DNA of 64,000 bases from Rotaria macrura (GCA_900239685.1 OENT01000497.1:42336-106335), one strand, 5' to 3'. Counted from the stretch's first letter, positions 39,001 to 52,429 are shown. Notes: generated by a model from the sequence alone, not told the origin. Program-made: numbers and translations.

Positions 39001-42000
39001 TAATACACACATCAATGTGTAGAATAAATCGTTTTTTTTTGGTGTCGACAACACACTTGTAATCTACTCGACTTGACGATTATGACTATTTGTGATTGAA
39101 TATGACATAGTTAAAGATTTGTAGTTTTTCGTCAATAACGAACCAATTATACAGTCGGATTCATAATAGAATATGGTAACATCATGACACTTTTATGATG
39201 AGTATAGAATATCTTAACATGATGATTTCGATAATTTGTGTATTTTTCATGAAATTCTTGAAATTACCACGCAGGGTTCAGTTGAGTGGAAAATAACTAT
39301 CGAGAGACTTTATTTATTCTTGTGCCACATATTATCTAGAGGGCGTAGAATACATAATCGTATATCTGCTCATTACAAAGGTAAATAACAAAGAAATCTA
39401 CACATCATGGACAGAAACATAGACCTTTGAGTGACGTTGAGTCATATTGTGTAAACTCTCAACATTCATAATTGTAATCAAGTGCGATAGTAGTAATAAG
39501 AAGCAGTTAGCACTGTTCAGCACTTTTCGAAAGGTTACAGCCGAACGACGATCCCTTGATATTATGTTACTCGGAAGTCTACTGTTTTTGTAACATGCTG
39601 AATTGTATTTTATTTCAGCTGAGTGTTGATTTCGGCATATACTGGACAGAGCTATAATCTAGAGTATTATTTATTGAATTATCTCTCTTGTCAAACATTT
39701 TAGAGGATTTCAACTATTTATTTATAGTTAATTGAATGATTTCTTATTAAAACCTTTTCGAAACATCACACATGGTTCGCTCGCATCTTCTCTAAAATAA
39801 TTGATCTTAAAAATGATTTTGTCTAATATACTATATTGAAAACAAATGATAACCTTAGCTTTTGTCTTTCGATCTGTAGCTGTTGCCATCATCAAAATAG
39901 ATACGATTATATCCATTCATAGTTAATTCTAACGCAGATATTCGTAGCCGAACGGGACCAGATTGTATGTTCAAGGTTTAAGATATCTGATTGAGTCAGC
40001 TGGTACTTTTGTCAGGACGAATTCAGAAATATATTCGACAGATGGCCTCTCCTCCGGTCAAATGAGTGGTATAAATATAACAAGATAGGATGTTTTCCTT
40101 TCCTCTAAATGACATTTTTCCACATCGAAGAGGTCTTCGATTGATAACCATTTGTTCGATGAAACTGTCAATTTTCTTTTTAGAATAATCATGTTGACAA
40201 AGATGTTTAATTGAAAAGATTCATCATAAAAATTTAGCCTGGCAACCATCTCGTTTTTTTTTCAAACACATTAAAATTTTATGAGTTGTTCGAAAGTTGT
40301 TCGAAGACACAACCGTCTTCTTGACATGATGGAAAGTATCACCTTGAAAATATGACGACACTTAAGATCAGAAAGTTCTCGATCTACTGGTAATAGGCAT
40401 GTGATTACTAGTATTCGACTTACAGCACATATAATGCTGCTAACGTATTGTTACTTCTGTAAAGCAGATAACCTCACTATTGTTTAAGTGGTAATCTGTT
40501 TACTTTCATACCTTCGAAGCGAAATATATAATAGAACATATGTTCAAAATTGTGTAGAATCAATCTATACTGATTGAAGAGCAGTAATATGTGTAAATTT
40601 AAGATGAATTTCATCATTACTCCCCCTACTAATGATTATGGATTGTAGTAACTAGTAGTTTCATAGCTGTTACACATTCTAATTGCTAGGAACAATTTGA
40701 GTTCCACATGTTAGTAATAAAAGGATTCCGTTAACCAATCTTTCCAGTACATAATATTTCCCATTGGGCATTAAGATGAAAAGTGCTCTGTGAAGTCAAA
40801 AATTGTTTGGTTTCTTTCTTTTCAAATAGATAACATCAATAATATTGTCAAGAAAATTATCGAATAACACAGTCAGATTAAGATAATATTCTGCTCTATA
40901 TTATAAGCAACTAGCAATCGAATGAATATGCAAAATCAAATAGTTGAAATGAAAATTCGGATTGACTTATCAGACTTTCGTTGCCTTATATCTTCATTTT
41001 GATCTATCTCTTGTGATAAATTTGCATTTTAGGTACGGATAGAAATTTGGATTTCATCTAGATAAACTACGGATGTCATTGACAATGACCTATACACATA
41101 GACAAGACTATTCGAGAGATAATACAGGAAAAAATATCGCTTGTTCTGTTTCCACATAATGCTTTTATCATCGATCACTTCGGAGATGTCAGAAAGTTAC
41201 AATGCTACGTAGTATTCTAAGACATATGAAGATTTTTTTCTTTGTTATTTCTGGAGAATATATTTTCTTGATTCGTTTGTACAAACGATTACTGTTCTCT
41301 ACTTGTCGATTAACAATAATTACGGTCTAATGAGCGTCTTAGTACGGACATAAGACTCTGTACAATAATATTAATATTATATCAGAATACAACAGTTATT
41401 TATACAAAATCATTCGAATTCTATTCGCTTTAATATTATAATACTCTTAAAGTTCTCAATTGTAAATAAAAAGAAAGTAAGTGAGTAACGACACTTCCGA
41501 GAGAAAACTATATGCTGGCAAATTTCTACGACACGTTCATGTTACAATTGAAGTTAGGAAGAAGCCGAAGAGATACAAAATAGACTGAATCCTATCTAAT
41601 AGATTCGTTATGTTTAGCTAAAATCAATAATCGTTTAAATTATGCATTGTCTCCTATAGAAAAATCGTTTTATTCGTGTTTTGCATAATAGTTGGATTAC
41701 TTTTGTTTTAATCATTCAACATACCTAATCCTAATTGACTGAAAGCTATTTTTGAAACGGTTCGTAGAGCATGTCGAAATTTATCTTTTCGTGTTCTTTC
41801 AATTGATATGCTGCCGGGATCTGGTTTTATAATCGTCGATTGATTTTGTGGATCAATAATCTGTGCATCACCGGATAAAAAACCTAAATGAAATATCTCT
41901 GACATTCGATCAGATTCAAAACAAAAACTGCTTTCATACGTTTCCTTTTCTTGTCAGGTAATGGAATGTCTCCTTCTTCATCAAATGACAAAATAGGTGC

Positions 42001-45000
42001 TTGCATACGTTCATATTTCGTAAGACCCGGACGAACTTGTGATGCATGTGATGATCGATCAGTAAGTTTAAACTAAATTAACAAAAGAAAAAACAATAGA
42101 GAATTTAAAAAATTCTATGCATTCTATCGTCACAAATCGATTATTTTCAGATGAATATCGTTGTTCATTTGAATTATTATTAGCTGTTACATCAATAGTT
42201 AAATCAGATGTAGATCTATATCCAAGATTAGAATATGCGGATAAAGAAAAACGATTTGTTAGGGAGTAAACGGCACTGGATTGACGTGGTTGTATATTTT
42301 TCTCGCTTGGATTAAAAACAAAATGCATTATTTTTTATTTCTATATGACTAGGCAAGCGACTGACAATAAAGCAACAAAATAGAAGAGAGATTTTTTTCT
42401 CTTGTCGAATCTTAAATGAATATGAACGGCTCTTCTTCTATTTTCTTGCATTTACATGTTCCGAACCATTAACGATCGTATGACAGAAGAAAACGATCAC
42501 TATTTGTAATAAAAAGAAAGTCACGTAAATCAACGTAAATATATGATTATAGAAGAGTATCTATACAGTTATATAAATGGTGACATTCAACTAATTGCTT
42601 TTTCGTACCAAAATGTATAACGTAATCATCATTTATTTATACGTTTCTGCTAGGGAACAAAGTTTATTTCAAGAAAAAATTTATCCAACATATTCAAAAG
42701 TACGTGAATAATGTTATATAAAAATTCTTTTCTATCTCTCTAATCATCAGTGATTGACGATGATAACTTGAAAATTAAAACAAAAGACAAGAACCCAGCA
42801 TGTTATATTTCACTAGGGATAAATCGCATCGCTAGAAGACAAACTAAAATCAAATAAAATGAGTAAATAGTTTTCTCTACCTTGGTACGTTCATGAGCTT
42901 CTTCACTATTTTCACTATCAATATTTGCAATATCAAGTGAATTTAGTTTCGTTGTTTGATAAGAATGTGCTTCTGAAGATGAGAAACGAGTATTATTGGT
43001 GAACTTTGTTAGAATGAAATTTCCTAGTGAAGTTCGTTTGAAATTTAATCGTGCGATAATCATTTCTATAGGCGATGATAACCATTATTTCATTCGTTTT
43101 TTAAGACATAGAGTAACTCGACCTCATACGTTGGCATTGTTACCGTATGAAGAAGAAACGCTGTTATAATACGGTTAATGATTATTCTGATGATGCGGTG
43201 ACAAAAAAGCGTTGCAAGAGAAATATATACAAGGAAACAATGTTTTGTGGAAAGATACGATGGCAATAATATAAGAAATATAGAGATATACATTTTGTTA
43301 CTTATGCCTTTTCTATTTTCCAATCAAAATAGCGAAGTCTAATAATACTTCTCAATAATATTAACGATTCAAACAGGTGAACAGTGATAATATATGAAGT
43401 GATTTTCCTTGTTTTATGCATCTGCAATTGTCATTTTGAATACAATCGCAAGAAATCGATATAGAAAAATCTTATGCATGTATAGATATATAAATAGATA
43501 TAGATATGTATGCATATATATGTATCGATGCATATATTCTTTCATGGGAAACAGAAAGTTAGATTGTTTATTCGAAAGGTCATTGACACAAGGGTTGAAT
43601 AATCACAGGAAGTTTTTTGAATAGTTTTTCTCTCGAAATTTCATCGAAAAAAGCATAAATAATATTCATCTAGTTAAATGCACAAAATTTCTTTTTCGAA
43701 ATTTCTAAAGACTAATGATCTATGTAGTAATAAGAAAAATTAAATTGAATGCAAACTAGAATTGTATAAAATAAGAGGAAGCATATTGTGAATATTATCT
43801 TATGTAGAAGGTAGCGCTCGAGAATAAGAGAATTTTCCACTCGAACAAGTATTGTACGTCAACGAAAGATAGCATTCTATGAAGCTGTTACACTGAATAA
43901 TCGTGTACAATGATTTTTTAATTTTTTTCAAAATGACGGATAGCTGTTTTCGTTAATAAAATGTTATAGAATATCGACGTTTCATTTATTGATCTTGAAT
44001 ATTTTTTAGTCTGTCATTCACTAAATACATACTGAAACTGACATATGACTAAACGCTACTCAATATGCCTATCCATGTACCATACGTCAGCCTATTTGAA
44101 AAAAATCAATAATGATAACATTTCGGAAGAGAATAGAATTATTATCGCCATACTTCACCGCAGAGATCCGAAAATCGCCGAGTTTACTCGCCTCGCCTCG
44201 CACCGCCACGAGCGAGGCGAGTCGGCATTTTCTGCACCGCGGCGAGCACGAGTTGACTTTGCAAATCGCTGAGTCGACTCGCCTACACTTAGAATGTTAA
44301 TTTTTTGATGAATAAATGGAAAATCTTTAAGGATATCTTTCGATTTTATGCAACTCTTACTAAGCGTTTCCATTTGTAGTGAAGTTTATCAAATCGAGAC
44401 GATAAATTAGCGTGCAGGGTGTCTCAACAATCAGCTTAAAAAAGAAAACTGTATATCTCTACAGAGTGATGAACAAATTATCTGATATTTTTCGTGACGG
44501 TAGAGGATACTTCCAAGCTTCTATTCAAGTGGTAGCAGCTTATTAACATACTTTAAAGCTAGCATCCTCTACTTGAACACGGAGTTTGACCTTTTCCAAC
44601 ACACTTCTATTAGTCGGCAACCACAAAAAATAGAAATGTATCCCAAAGTTTATTCGCAAATTCCAATTTTTAGAGATTGTTATACTGATCATTTTGGTTG
44701 AAAAATTGTTCTATTTTTATCAAGAACTAACGGTATCTGAGTCATAGTACTAGAAAATATCGTATGCTTGACTAGCACTATTTGCCGTTCTCCAGTATTT
44801 TGACTCAGGGAACACCTTTTCTTGATGAACATAGAACATCTGTTAACCAAAATGATCAGCAAATAAGATCTCTAAAAATATGATTCTTCAGTAAGTTCTC
44901 GAATAGCGTTGCTAATTTTTTCCCTGTCCAAAGGAGTACTTTATCAAACTTCAACTAAAGTCACTGGTGTTTTCAGATCTTTTCAGTGCAAACAGATTTG

Positions 45001-48000
45001 AGAGGATTTTGCGAAGTTAGTTAAAATAGAGAAAGCTCAAGGATTCAAATAAAGTATTACATAATGTTGAAAATCTAAGAACGGGGGAATTCGCATCCGA
45101 TTATAGAAACCCCAACTTTATAGTTTATCTTTCGCATATAAATGTGAATTTTTATCTTTTAAATTAGTGATAATACGTCTAATTGATGTTATTAAACCTT
45201 TTGCTGATGAATAAAAACTTTGAAGTATATCTCTACCATTAGAAAAAAAACTAGTTCATTTGATTATAATCCTGTGCACCTATGCAGTTTTCTTTTTGCT
45301 AGATGACCTTTAGCACACTCTGGATACACGTTGATTTAATTATTCAGTCTAGTCCAACTATTGCACTGACGCAGTTCTCAGAGTATTGTTCATACGCTCA
45401 GTAAAAAATGAACGATCTTTATTTATTTGATTATCATTAATATGTTTGTTCTTTTAACTTATTTAAATGTATAAAATGTTCTTTATTTCGATTGTATAAA
45501 ATAAAAAGATAGTGATTATTATGTGTGGTTGAAAATCTACCTAAAAATAACTATTTTATTATAAACTCTAGGCAAGGTGAGGCAAAGCGAGGCGAGGCGG
45601 TGACGAGTCGCTTTTTTGATTGACTCGCGGATCTCTGCTTCACCGTACATTGTTTGGTGAATTCAGAGAATAGTTGTAACAGAAAAGAAGTATCAACACA
45701 TACAATTACTTTGCTGTCCTTCGCTTTCGAAAGACAAACTTAAGTATTTAACTATATCTAATACGCGAAATCAGTACACATTCAGTATATTGTTAAAATT
45801 CGATGCAGGGGTTAGTGAAAAATTATATTTTCAGCATTTGAATCTTCTAATTTTATTCTGATGCTGCCATTGACAATCATCATGATAGCCGATCAGCAAG
45901 ATTTATTAATATCGGAAAAAACTTTATCATATCCTAATATAACTAAAATAAAGAACGTCCCAGTAAAAATGATACATATTTCTTTTTAAAAACTCTTGCA
46001 TCTCTCGAATATTCTCAATATTACGGTTAATAATGTGCTAGACTTGACATGATTTGCTTGTTCAAACATATACTGGTCGTTTGGCATTGAGTAAATGTAT
46101 CAATGTAGATATGATTTATCATGTAGTAGAGAGACTCTTGCCTTGTGATGTACCGTTGAAAATTTGAAGTAATGAAAATCGACAAAAGAAAAACACATTA
46201 TTAGCACTGCCACTTGAAAAGGAACTTAAATAGGTTACTTTTATTTAATCTTATTTTACTTCTGCAAAATATATCAATTGACAAGTATAGGTATTTTCTA
46301 GCGTTCATGAATGGTTCGAAAAACATTTATGCTATTAATTCCTGTATGTGGAGTATGATTAACGTTTTTTCTTCTTATACTGATATCGTCTATTTTGTTT
46401 GCCTTGTAGCTCGTCGCCCTCTGTTTGCTTTACTACTATTGTTTTTCTTGTGACTTGAACTTATTCGAATTCTATTTGCGAGTAAATCTCTTGATACTTT
46501 CTACTAATATCCATACCAAGTCTCTGGACACCAATATACAATTTCGATCAGCTGACAATCATTGTCATTCATTCTAGGTCATGAGAAACGAATCAATTTT
46601 GAATAAAACAGCTCGAACAAATCGAAGAATTCTGAAAACTACACTGTACCTATCAAGTGTATTCAGGCAAGCATGACTAAAAATAGAAAAATAATCATTC
46701 AAATTCTGTCATCGTTTTCCTAATTTTTACAAATCTAAGCGCAGCAATCATCTATCTATGCTATGGAGTGAGGTTTCTTAGATTTCGAATGTATTGTTTT
46801 TTAATCTAACAAACTAATAATTTGCTTCTTTTCGGCACAGTGTGTTCAGTCATATCGAACACATATTCATCTTAACTTGTTTCATTCATTTTACTTTCTG
46901 TGCATGAAATTGTCGTCCAAATAAATGAGGTGTCAAAATATCGGAGAGTTTTCTCAGAAGGAAACATAAACATTGATTGTAAATAGTGCGACATTGAGAA
47001 ATCTTTTTTTATTAATCCTACGAATTATGCAAGAATACAATAATTAAATTAAGTAGTAGTACTAAAACAATGCTTCTTTAATAATGTACTTCTCTAGATA
47101 GAATAATAGAAGAATGTTTATTTTAAATAGAATATTTGTATAATTTGATTAACAAGACCGTTCTGTTTTTCTTATGAAATTATTTGATCGATAACTAATC
47201 TAATCAATCATCTCATCGTTGAGAAAATGTCTACTATACTACTAAAAAAGTATATTATTGATTGATTCTCTACTCAAGTTTACGATGAAAATGATACTGA
47301 GAAAGAAAAGAATGTTCTCTAACGAGATTATTGAAGTCATTCATCAATAGTCGATCATCATAGAACTGCTAGCAAGGTATTGATAGTGACCAAAGCAATA
47401 CAAATGTTAAAATTACGTAAATATGTCATCACATGTCAACAGTTTCTGATTCAAGCAATAGATCATTACTTAGATAAATTACGAAGTGATTCATAAGTTA
47501 TTTTAAGACAGATATTTACACATGAATTCAAATCATAATAATCGCATCGTTTGAATTTTTGATCGAAGAACACTAATAAAGTCATGAATATATTGTTCTT
47601 ATAAATTTCTTCTTACATGATTAGAAACGAAGGGTATTTTTTTTTATTTCGATGTCTTGTTTTTAATTTGTACACCTGTGAGTGTGTGGTACGAATTTCT
47701 TTCAATACTCTCGACTACATGTGATCAATTGATGAAGAAAGAAAAGTAGAACGTAAAATATTTGTCATATATTTACATATCATTGAATTGTGCAGAAAAT
47801 CTCTGCTATTTTATCAGAATATCGAATGATTCATAAATCACGAAACAATCAATATGTATTTATATATATATATATATATATATCAAACGAAATTAGATTA
47901 ACAGGAATATTATTTCGAGTTAATTAGCATTCAATATCGGTTTCTAGTATATGGCAAACTTAAAAGATAATGGTGTTTCATTGAGGATCAAGTTTATAGA

Positions 48001-51000
48001 TCTAGTAACATTTAATTAATCTTACCTTTTTCCAATACGAAGAAGTTAAAACTGTAAAAATTCTCTTGATAAGATCCATATACAAAGAAAAAATAGATCT
48101 TTCTTGTTCACTAGTGTCGATACAATGATCTGATATTGTATGTTACATCGGCAGAGCTACAACAATAAATACCTTTTTCCCTTTGCGAAATCTGATACGA
48201 CGAATGGTAACTAATGCCAATCAATTTGCATGGCTATATGTAAAAGTGCATGTCATTTCTGTTCCTCAGGCAATTTATGGCTAACGTTTTTTTCTTAATC
48301 GTTCAAGAAGTTATCAGAAATTTCAAGCGTTTCTAGTTATTCAACATCCTTTCTCGCGTGACAAAATTAAAAATAATTATGAAAAAAGTTTAAGAGAGAA
48401 TAATACATAACTACCTGATGTTTATCAGTATTAAAAAGTGGTCGAAACAATTTTTGACGAGGTAAGCTGAAACAAGATTGACTTTCACGTGATTTCCGTG
48501 AGCGATTTCGTCGACAATGCTGTTTTTTGTATTGTTCGCTGACTGACGGATCAGATGTTGTTTTCTTATCATTTTTACGTTCACGTTGCCAATGAAAGAT
48601 ATGAAACATCTTGTTGATATTTAATTATTACTATTCAATATGTTATGTGTATATTGTCAAAAGTCGCTTGAACATATAATAACAAGAGACGAGTGACAAA
48701 AAATAACAAAATGATATCAATGTAGTAGTGTGCATGTGCGTATATATGCGTGTATATGTCAATCAATGGCAATTGTGATTGTCATTTGCTTGTCTACGAA
48801 ATCATCTCAACTCGAAATACTATCGTTATAGAATAGGAAAAAATTCTTCAGATGCTTTAGCTATGTGAGAAATACGTTATTTTTTGTATTCTTATTCATC
48901 GGCGACTATGCTCTTCTCTGTTGTTTCTCGTTTTTTTTAGATAGAAATGCGTATATATTTTTGCTACTGTGATGAAATATTTTTTGGCACTATCAACTAT
49001 GAAAATATCTGATATGGATAACTGATGACACCCTATTTTGTCATAATATGTAAATGAAAAAATAGAAAACAATTCTACTCTAACTGTAATGACTTTAGTA
49101 GCATGTGCCAACACAATAGCTACTTGCAAAATAGTATTACTTTCTGTGAAGAGTAGATGACATATTTATCATAAACTCGAACGATTTATATAATTATTAA
49201 TAGAAAGAGATAATATGTATAGTTTCTTTGATTCAAGATAATTCTCTTTTGTTTTGCGAAGAATGTACTATGCTAATAAATTTGTTGTCAAGCTATCATT
49301 CAGCATCAATATGTAAATACGTAGTTAAAATTAGTATTTCGGACGCTAAAAATCGTACAAAGGTTAATCTGATTAGTTTTATGAATTGCAAATTATCTAA
49401 ATATTCGACTTCATTTTAATATTTGCCGATTAATTAGTTCGTTCTTGCCGAAATGTTTGTTTTTCGTCAACGAATTATTTCTCCAATTTCGACTTCACCG
49501 AAAACATTTTTCGCTGGCGGCAATATTGGAGACAAAGAACAATTGTTTTGGTGAATTTGGAATAGGAGAAAAAAGTCATCGGCGAAAAAAGAGGTAGGCG
49601 AAAATGGAAGATATCTTTGCCAACGATGAATTCAGAAGATTGACTTACATTAAAGTGGATAGCGAAGGCAGTCATTAGGTATACTTACCTATATTTGAAA
49701 GAAAGAATTCTCTAATGAAACGAAAGAATATTTTTGTCTAGAACGTTTTTCATAACGAAAATTACCAATTACTATTCTATTTTTACGTAGTACGCACTCT
49801 ATCTCCCAGCTTATATCACAAATAGACAAGAAATACTAAAACTTCAGATTACATAGACTTGAACCTACCAGAGATAATCTTGTCATAAACGAAGAATTCT
49901 TAGATGTTTTATTATATGAGATGTAGGCGATATAACGATAAATAAGAATCGGGAATACTTTCCATCATCAATCATGTCTAGTTGTTGATGGCCAAGTTTT
50001 TTTGTTTGTATAACAACTAGAACCTCTTTTATACTCCAGAAAGTGAAAGACTCGTCAGTAGAACGAACTCTGTGATATTGGTAATAAACGACAATAATAT
50101 TATTCTCAGAACAATCATTATATCGATATATTAGAATTAGATCCTAGTCTGACACTCACAATTTTCACTCAAAATTTGCTCTAGTCTGGAATGTAACTTT
50201 TCTGAATATTTAATAGCACTCAATGTGTAAGTATTACTATGAAATAAATAATGAACAAATATTTGCGATAACGAAAACGATGATATTAACATTGACTATG
50301 CACAATCAAACGTTGTTAATGCAGATATTGGCTATTATAGTCATGGCATCGCAACATTAGGTCGAATGTTTACTATTTTTACAGGTTTTTAAATGTTATA
50401 GAAATTATTTTGTTTTTTATAACATTTCATGATTATATGAAGTTGATATCAATCGACGATTGACTGCATTCTATTAGATTCGTGACACTTCGTTCCCGAT
50501 TATTTCATATTACGTGAACAATAAACTAATAAACACTAAGATATAGTTAACTAAATCGTTCGCGAATTAATTTTTACGTCCTAGTTTCTCTTCTTCGTTT
50601 GTGTACGCTGTAAAGCAGATGAAAATTAATTTTTCAACTTAGGATCATATGACATTTGCATTGAGGGGCTGATGTCAATCAGATGCAATGGTCAGAAAAA
50701 TAAGAGTACTTTCTCATCAATACTAGGACAGCTTATTAACGATAATGCTGTCGTCAAACAAACCTATAAATCATATAGGGAATGTAAACCATCACTGAAT
50801 AATCAAAACAAAAGATGAAGATGTTGATATTGAAAAAGAAGAAGCCCGTACCCCCAATAGAATAGTTTTCATTAAACAACTATCAGAATGAAAAATGCTT
50901 CGGAACTTGCTAATTCAAATGATTAATTGAGATCATTGAAGGTAGTTTCTTCTTAGATTCTTTTTTAGCCGAACAATTAATTTAGAACTTCAAAAGCACA

Positions 51001-52429
51001 ATCAACCGTCTGTCTTTTTAAAGTATACACAACTACTATGAATCAAAGTAACACTTAACTTCGGTAAGACTAACTCGTGCTTTCGAGCAAAGTTTAGCAC
51101 ATGGTTTATAAAATAGTGATTCAGATGTTAATTTTCTCTATGAATTTTCGTTTTTCGTTGGAATGAAACTTAGTAATCTGAAGAAATTATTCTATGTGTT
51201 TCTGTCTAGTTATTTATTTTCTTTCCATATTTTAATTATAATATATAATACTATCCTATTTTTATTCAGTTTGTTTTCGAAGAAATGATGTGTAATAATG
51301 CATTGGTTAGTCTCGGTTGAAGACGCAATAAATATTAACTTCATATCTTTATATTATATACAAACATATCTATCCTATCTCGTGCGTTTTCTATAGATTG
51401 TATTTCTATCGAGTTGAACAACGAAAATGTTCATACCTTTGGTGTTCCACATGATATTTGATCGATGTCAATATTATGTTTTTTTGTCACATCTGTTGAT
51501 TGATATCTTCTTAAGGGATCACGATACTTATTGAATGATATTTTTTCATTCGCTTGACCTCGATTAACAGGTATTCGACGTGATCGATGTTTTTGCCAAG
51601 AAAATAATTTCCATGAGCCGAGATACATCGCGATTGAAAATAACTCATACAACTATTCATATGATACTATCTCAAGCATGACACACGGCGTAATGACGAA
51701 CGAGAATATTTTTTCCCATTATTTAATTAGTTTTGTATTATGTCATGTCTTCATTCATCTTGAGCAATACTCTGGAGTTCTTGAGTACCGTTTTTTTTCC
51801 TTTCTCAGTTCTTTTATGTTTGCTTTGAAACAAATGATCGTTCAATATACACACAATACACATGTAAGACCTTGTTTTCTATTCTATCGTTCTACATTTG
51901 ATGGAAGAAACAAGAAAGATATTGTCTAAACACCAGATAGTATAGACATCATCAATATTGTGGTAAAGTCAATCGAAAAACTCATTATTCAAGAACAAAT
52001 TAGGTCTGGTTAGTATCAAGCTACTTAATTCTTATTTTCTTTCCAAAGGGATACAATTGCAATGATAAGAATTATACTTCGAAATTATATGTCATTTTGA
52101 TTTTCTTTCGAATGATCTATTCGTTAGAATTTAATATTTTCCATGATTGTCTCTCTTTGAAAATATACTTTTCACTTAAATCTACTACTTTTAACACTTA
52201 GTGAATTAGTTCTCTATGAAAACGACGACATTCATTCTCGTCAGTGTTTTCTTACCTTTTTAAGAAGTGGTAATGGGTACCACATATTACTATGAAATTG
52301 TTCCGCGTGCTGTAAACATGGTGACGCATTTGTAAATTCACTTGATAGTAGAGATGCATCAAATTGAGTGCTGACAAGTGCTGGCCGACGTTGTGGTTTA
52401 TGTTTTAGTTTCAAGTGAAATAAATGCAT
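36016..52429 (-). CDS. two-pore domain potassium (K2P/TWIK-type) channel with multiple first exons
   Basis: Plasma-membrane background (leak) K+ channel; two subunits make one pore. Common exons on the minus strand: 41940-42072, 41725-41898, 38255-38718, 36450-36632, 36016-36387 (stop 36016), all phase-consistent (0 in, then 1,1,0,0), giving 441 residues after any first exon; with the exon at 42881-43063 the protein is 502 residues. Numbering for that form: cytosolic N-terminus 1-160; M1 about 160-182 (GCLVVGYVILGGLIFDAIES); extracellular cap with an N-glycosylation sequon NQT; filter 1 TTIGYG (299-304); M2 after GIPL; M3 about 390-409; filter 2 TTIGFG (428-433); M4 about 447-467; short cytosolic tail. 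Both filter signatures and the GIPL after M2 are typical K2P. Introns are large (1.6 to 3 kb and more) compared with neighbouring genes. Confidence 0.93.
42134..42328 (-). CDS. K2P candidate alternative first exon E
   Basis: Open from ATG 42328 (MHFVFNPSEKNIQPRQSS) with in-frame stops just upstream. It lies only 60 bases before the common exon acceptor at 42073. The suggested donor is TTT|GTGACG in phase 0 at 42134; another phase-0 donor (GAT|GTAACA) lies further upstream in the exon. The sequence is Ser/Asn-rich and cytosolic in character. It is the weakest-defined donor of the array. Confidence 0.5.
42881..43063 (-). CDS. K2P candidate alternative first exon D
   Basis: 61 codons from ATG 43063 (MIIARLNFKRTS) to donor AAG|GTAGAG, phase 0. 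An in-frame stop lies a few codons upstream, so it works as a first exon. Ser/Thr-rich with an acidic end (NSEEAHERTK). Compatible with the common exon at 42072. Confidence 0.6.
43064..44152. other. K2P 5' intronic region, part 1
   Basis: Sequence between candidate first exons; it would contain the promoter of exon D. Microsatellite-like TATA/GATA runs at about 43480-43530. No coding exon recognised. Confidence 0.4.
44153..44160 (+). repeat. 8-bp target site duplication, left
   Basis: CTTCACCG, repeated exactly at 45638-45645, directly abutting both ends of the element between them. Eight-base duplications are the hallmark of hAT transposition. Confidence 0.85.
44161..45637. mobile_element. 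non-autonomous hAT DNA transposon (1477 bp)
   Basis: Begins CAGAGATCCG and ends CGGATCTCTG, a perfect 10-bp terminal inverted repeat of the hAT CAGNG type, flanked by the exact 8-bp duplication CTTCACCG. Both subterminal regions are strikingly GC-rich, with repeated GACTCG/CGAGTC and GCGAGGCGAGG-like units (44171-44285 and about 45573-45630), as expected for hAT transposase-binding arrays, while the interior is AT-rich. No transposase ORF is present, so it would need a transposase supplied elsewhere. It sits in the K2P 5' region between alternative first exons C and D. The intact duplication and repeat indicate a fairly recent insertion. Confidence 0.88.
44670..44885. repeat. internal inverted repeat within the hAT element
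   Basis: About 70-base arms (about 44670-44740 and 44813-44882) are roughly 80% reverse-complementary; shared blocks include TTTTTAGAGAT and CTGATCATTTTGGTT. The symmetry centre (about 44777) differs from the centre of the whole element, so it is a separate foldback structure inside it. Confidence 0.6.
45638..45645 (+). repeat. 8-bp target site duplication, right
   Basis: CTTCACCG, the exact copy of 44153-44160. Confidence 0.85.
45646..48414. other. K2P 5' intronic region, part 2
   Basis: No exon recognised. A (TA)n tract is at about 47862-47883. Open stretch at 46214-46453 (plus) is hydrophobic and of chance appearance. Confidence 0.4.
48415..48609 (-). CDS. K2P candidate alternative first exon C
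   Basis: 65 codons from ATG 48609 (MFHIFHWQRERKNDKK) to donor CAG|GTAGTT, phase 0. Strongly basic (HCRRNRSRKSRESQ), as expected for a cytosolic N-terminus. The opening aromatic-then-basic pattern recalls exons A and B, suggesting that the three arose by duplication and diverged. Confidence 0.62.
48610..51436. other. K2P 5' intronic region, part 3
   Basis: AT-rich, no recognisable exon or element. Short open stretches near 48896-49129 and 49475-49675 lack any domain or splice support. Confidence 0.4.
51437..51628 (-). CDS. K2P candidate alternative first exon B
   Basis: 64 codons from ATG 51628 (MYLGSWKLFSWQKHRSRR) to donor AAG|GTATGA, phase 0. The frame stays open eight codons further upstream without an ATG. 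Basic, cytosolic in character; LFSWQKHRSRR parallels IFHWQRERKNDKK of exon C and LFHLKLKHKPQRR of exon A. Confidence 0.62.
51629..52255. other. K2P 5' intronic region, part 4
   Basis: Between candidate exons B and A; would hold the promoter of B. An 83-codon plus-strand ORF at 51678-51929 has no resemblance to anything and is taken as chance. Confidence 0.4.
52256..52429 (-). CDS. K2P candidate alternative first exon A
   Basis: 58 codons from ATG 52429 (MHLFHLKLKHKPQRR) to a consensus donor AAG|GTAAGA, phase 0, with an in-frame stop shortly upstream. Codon use looks coding. It is the most distal well-supported first exon, about 10.2 kb before the common exon. Confidence 0.62.

Noticed and set aside
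44045-44373. Three overlapping ORFs with Arg/Ala-rich stretches
   Set aside because: They arise from the GC-rich subterminal repeats of the hAT element and cross its boundary; not genes.
47862-47883. (TA)n tract
   Set aside because: Ordinary microsatellite in AT-rich intronic DNA.
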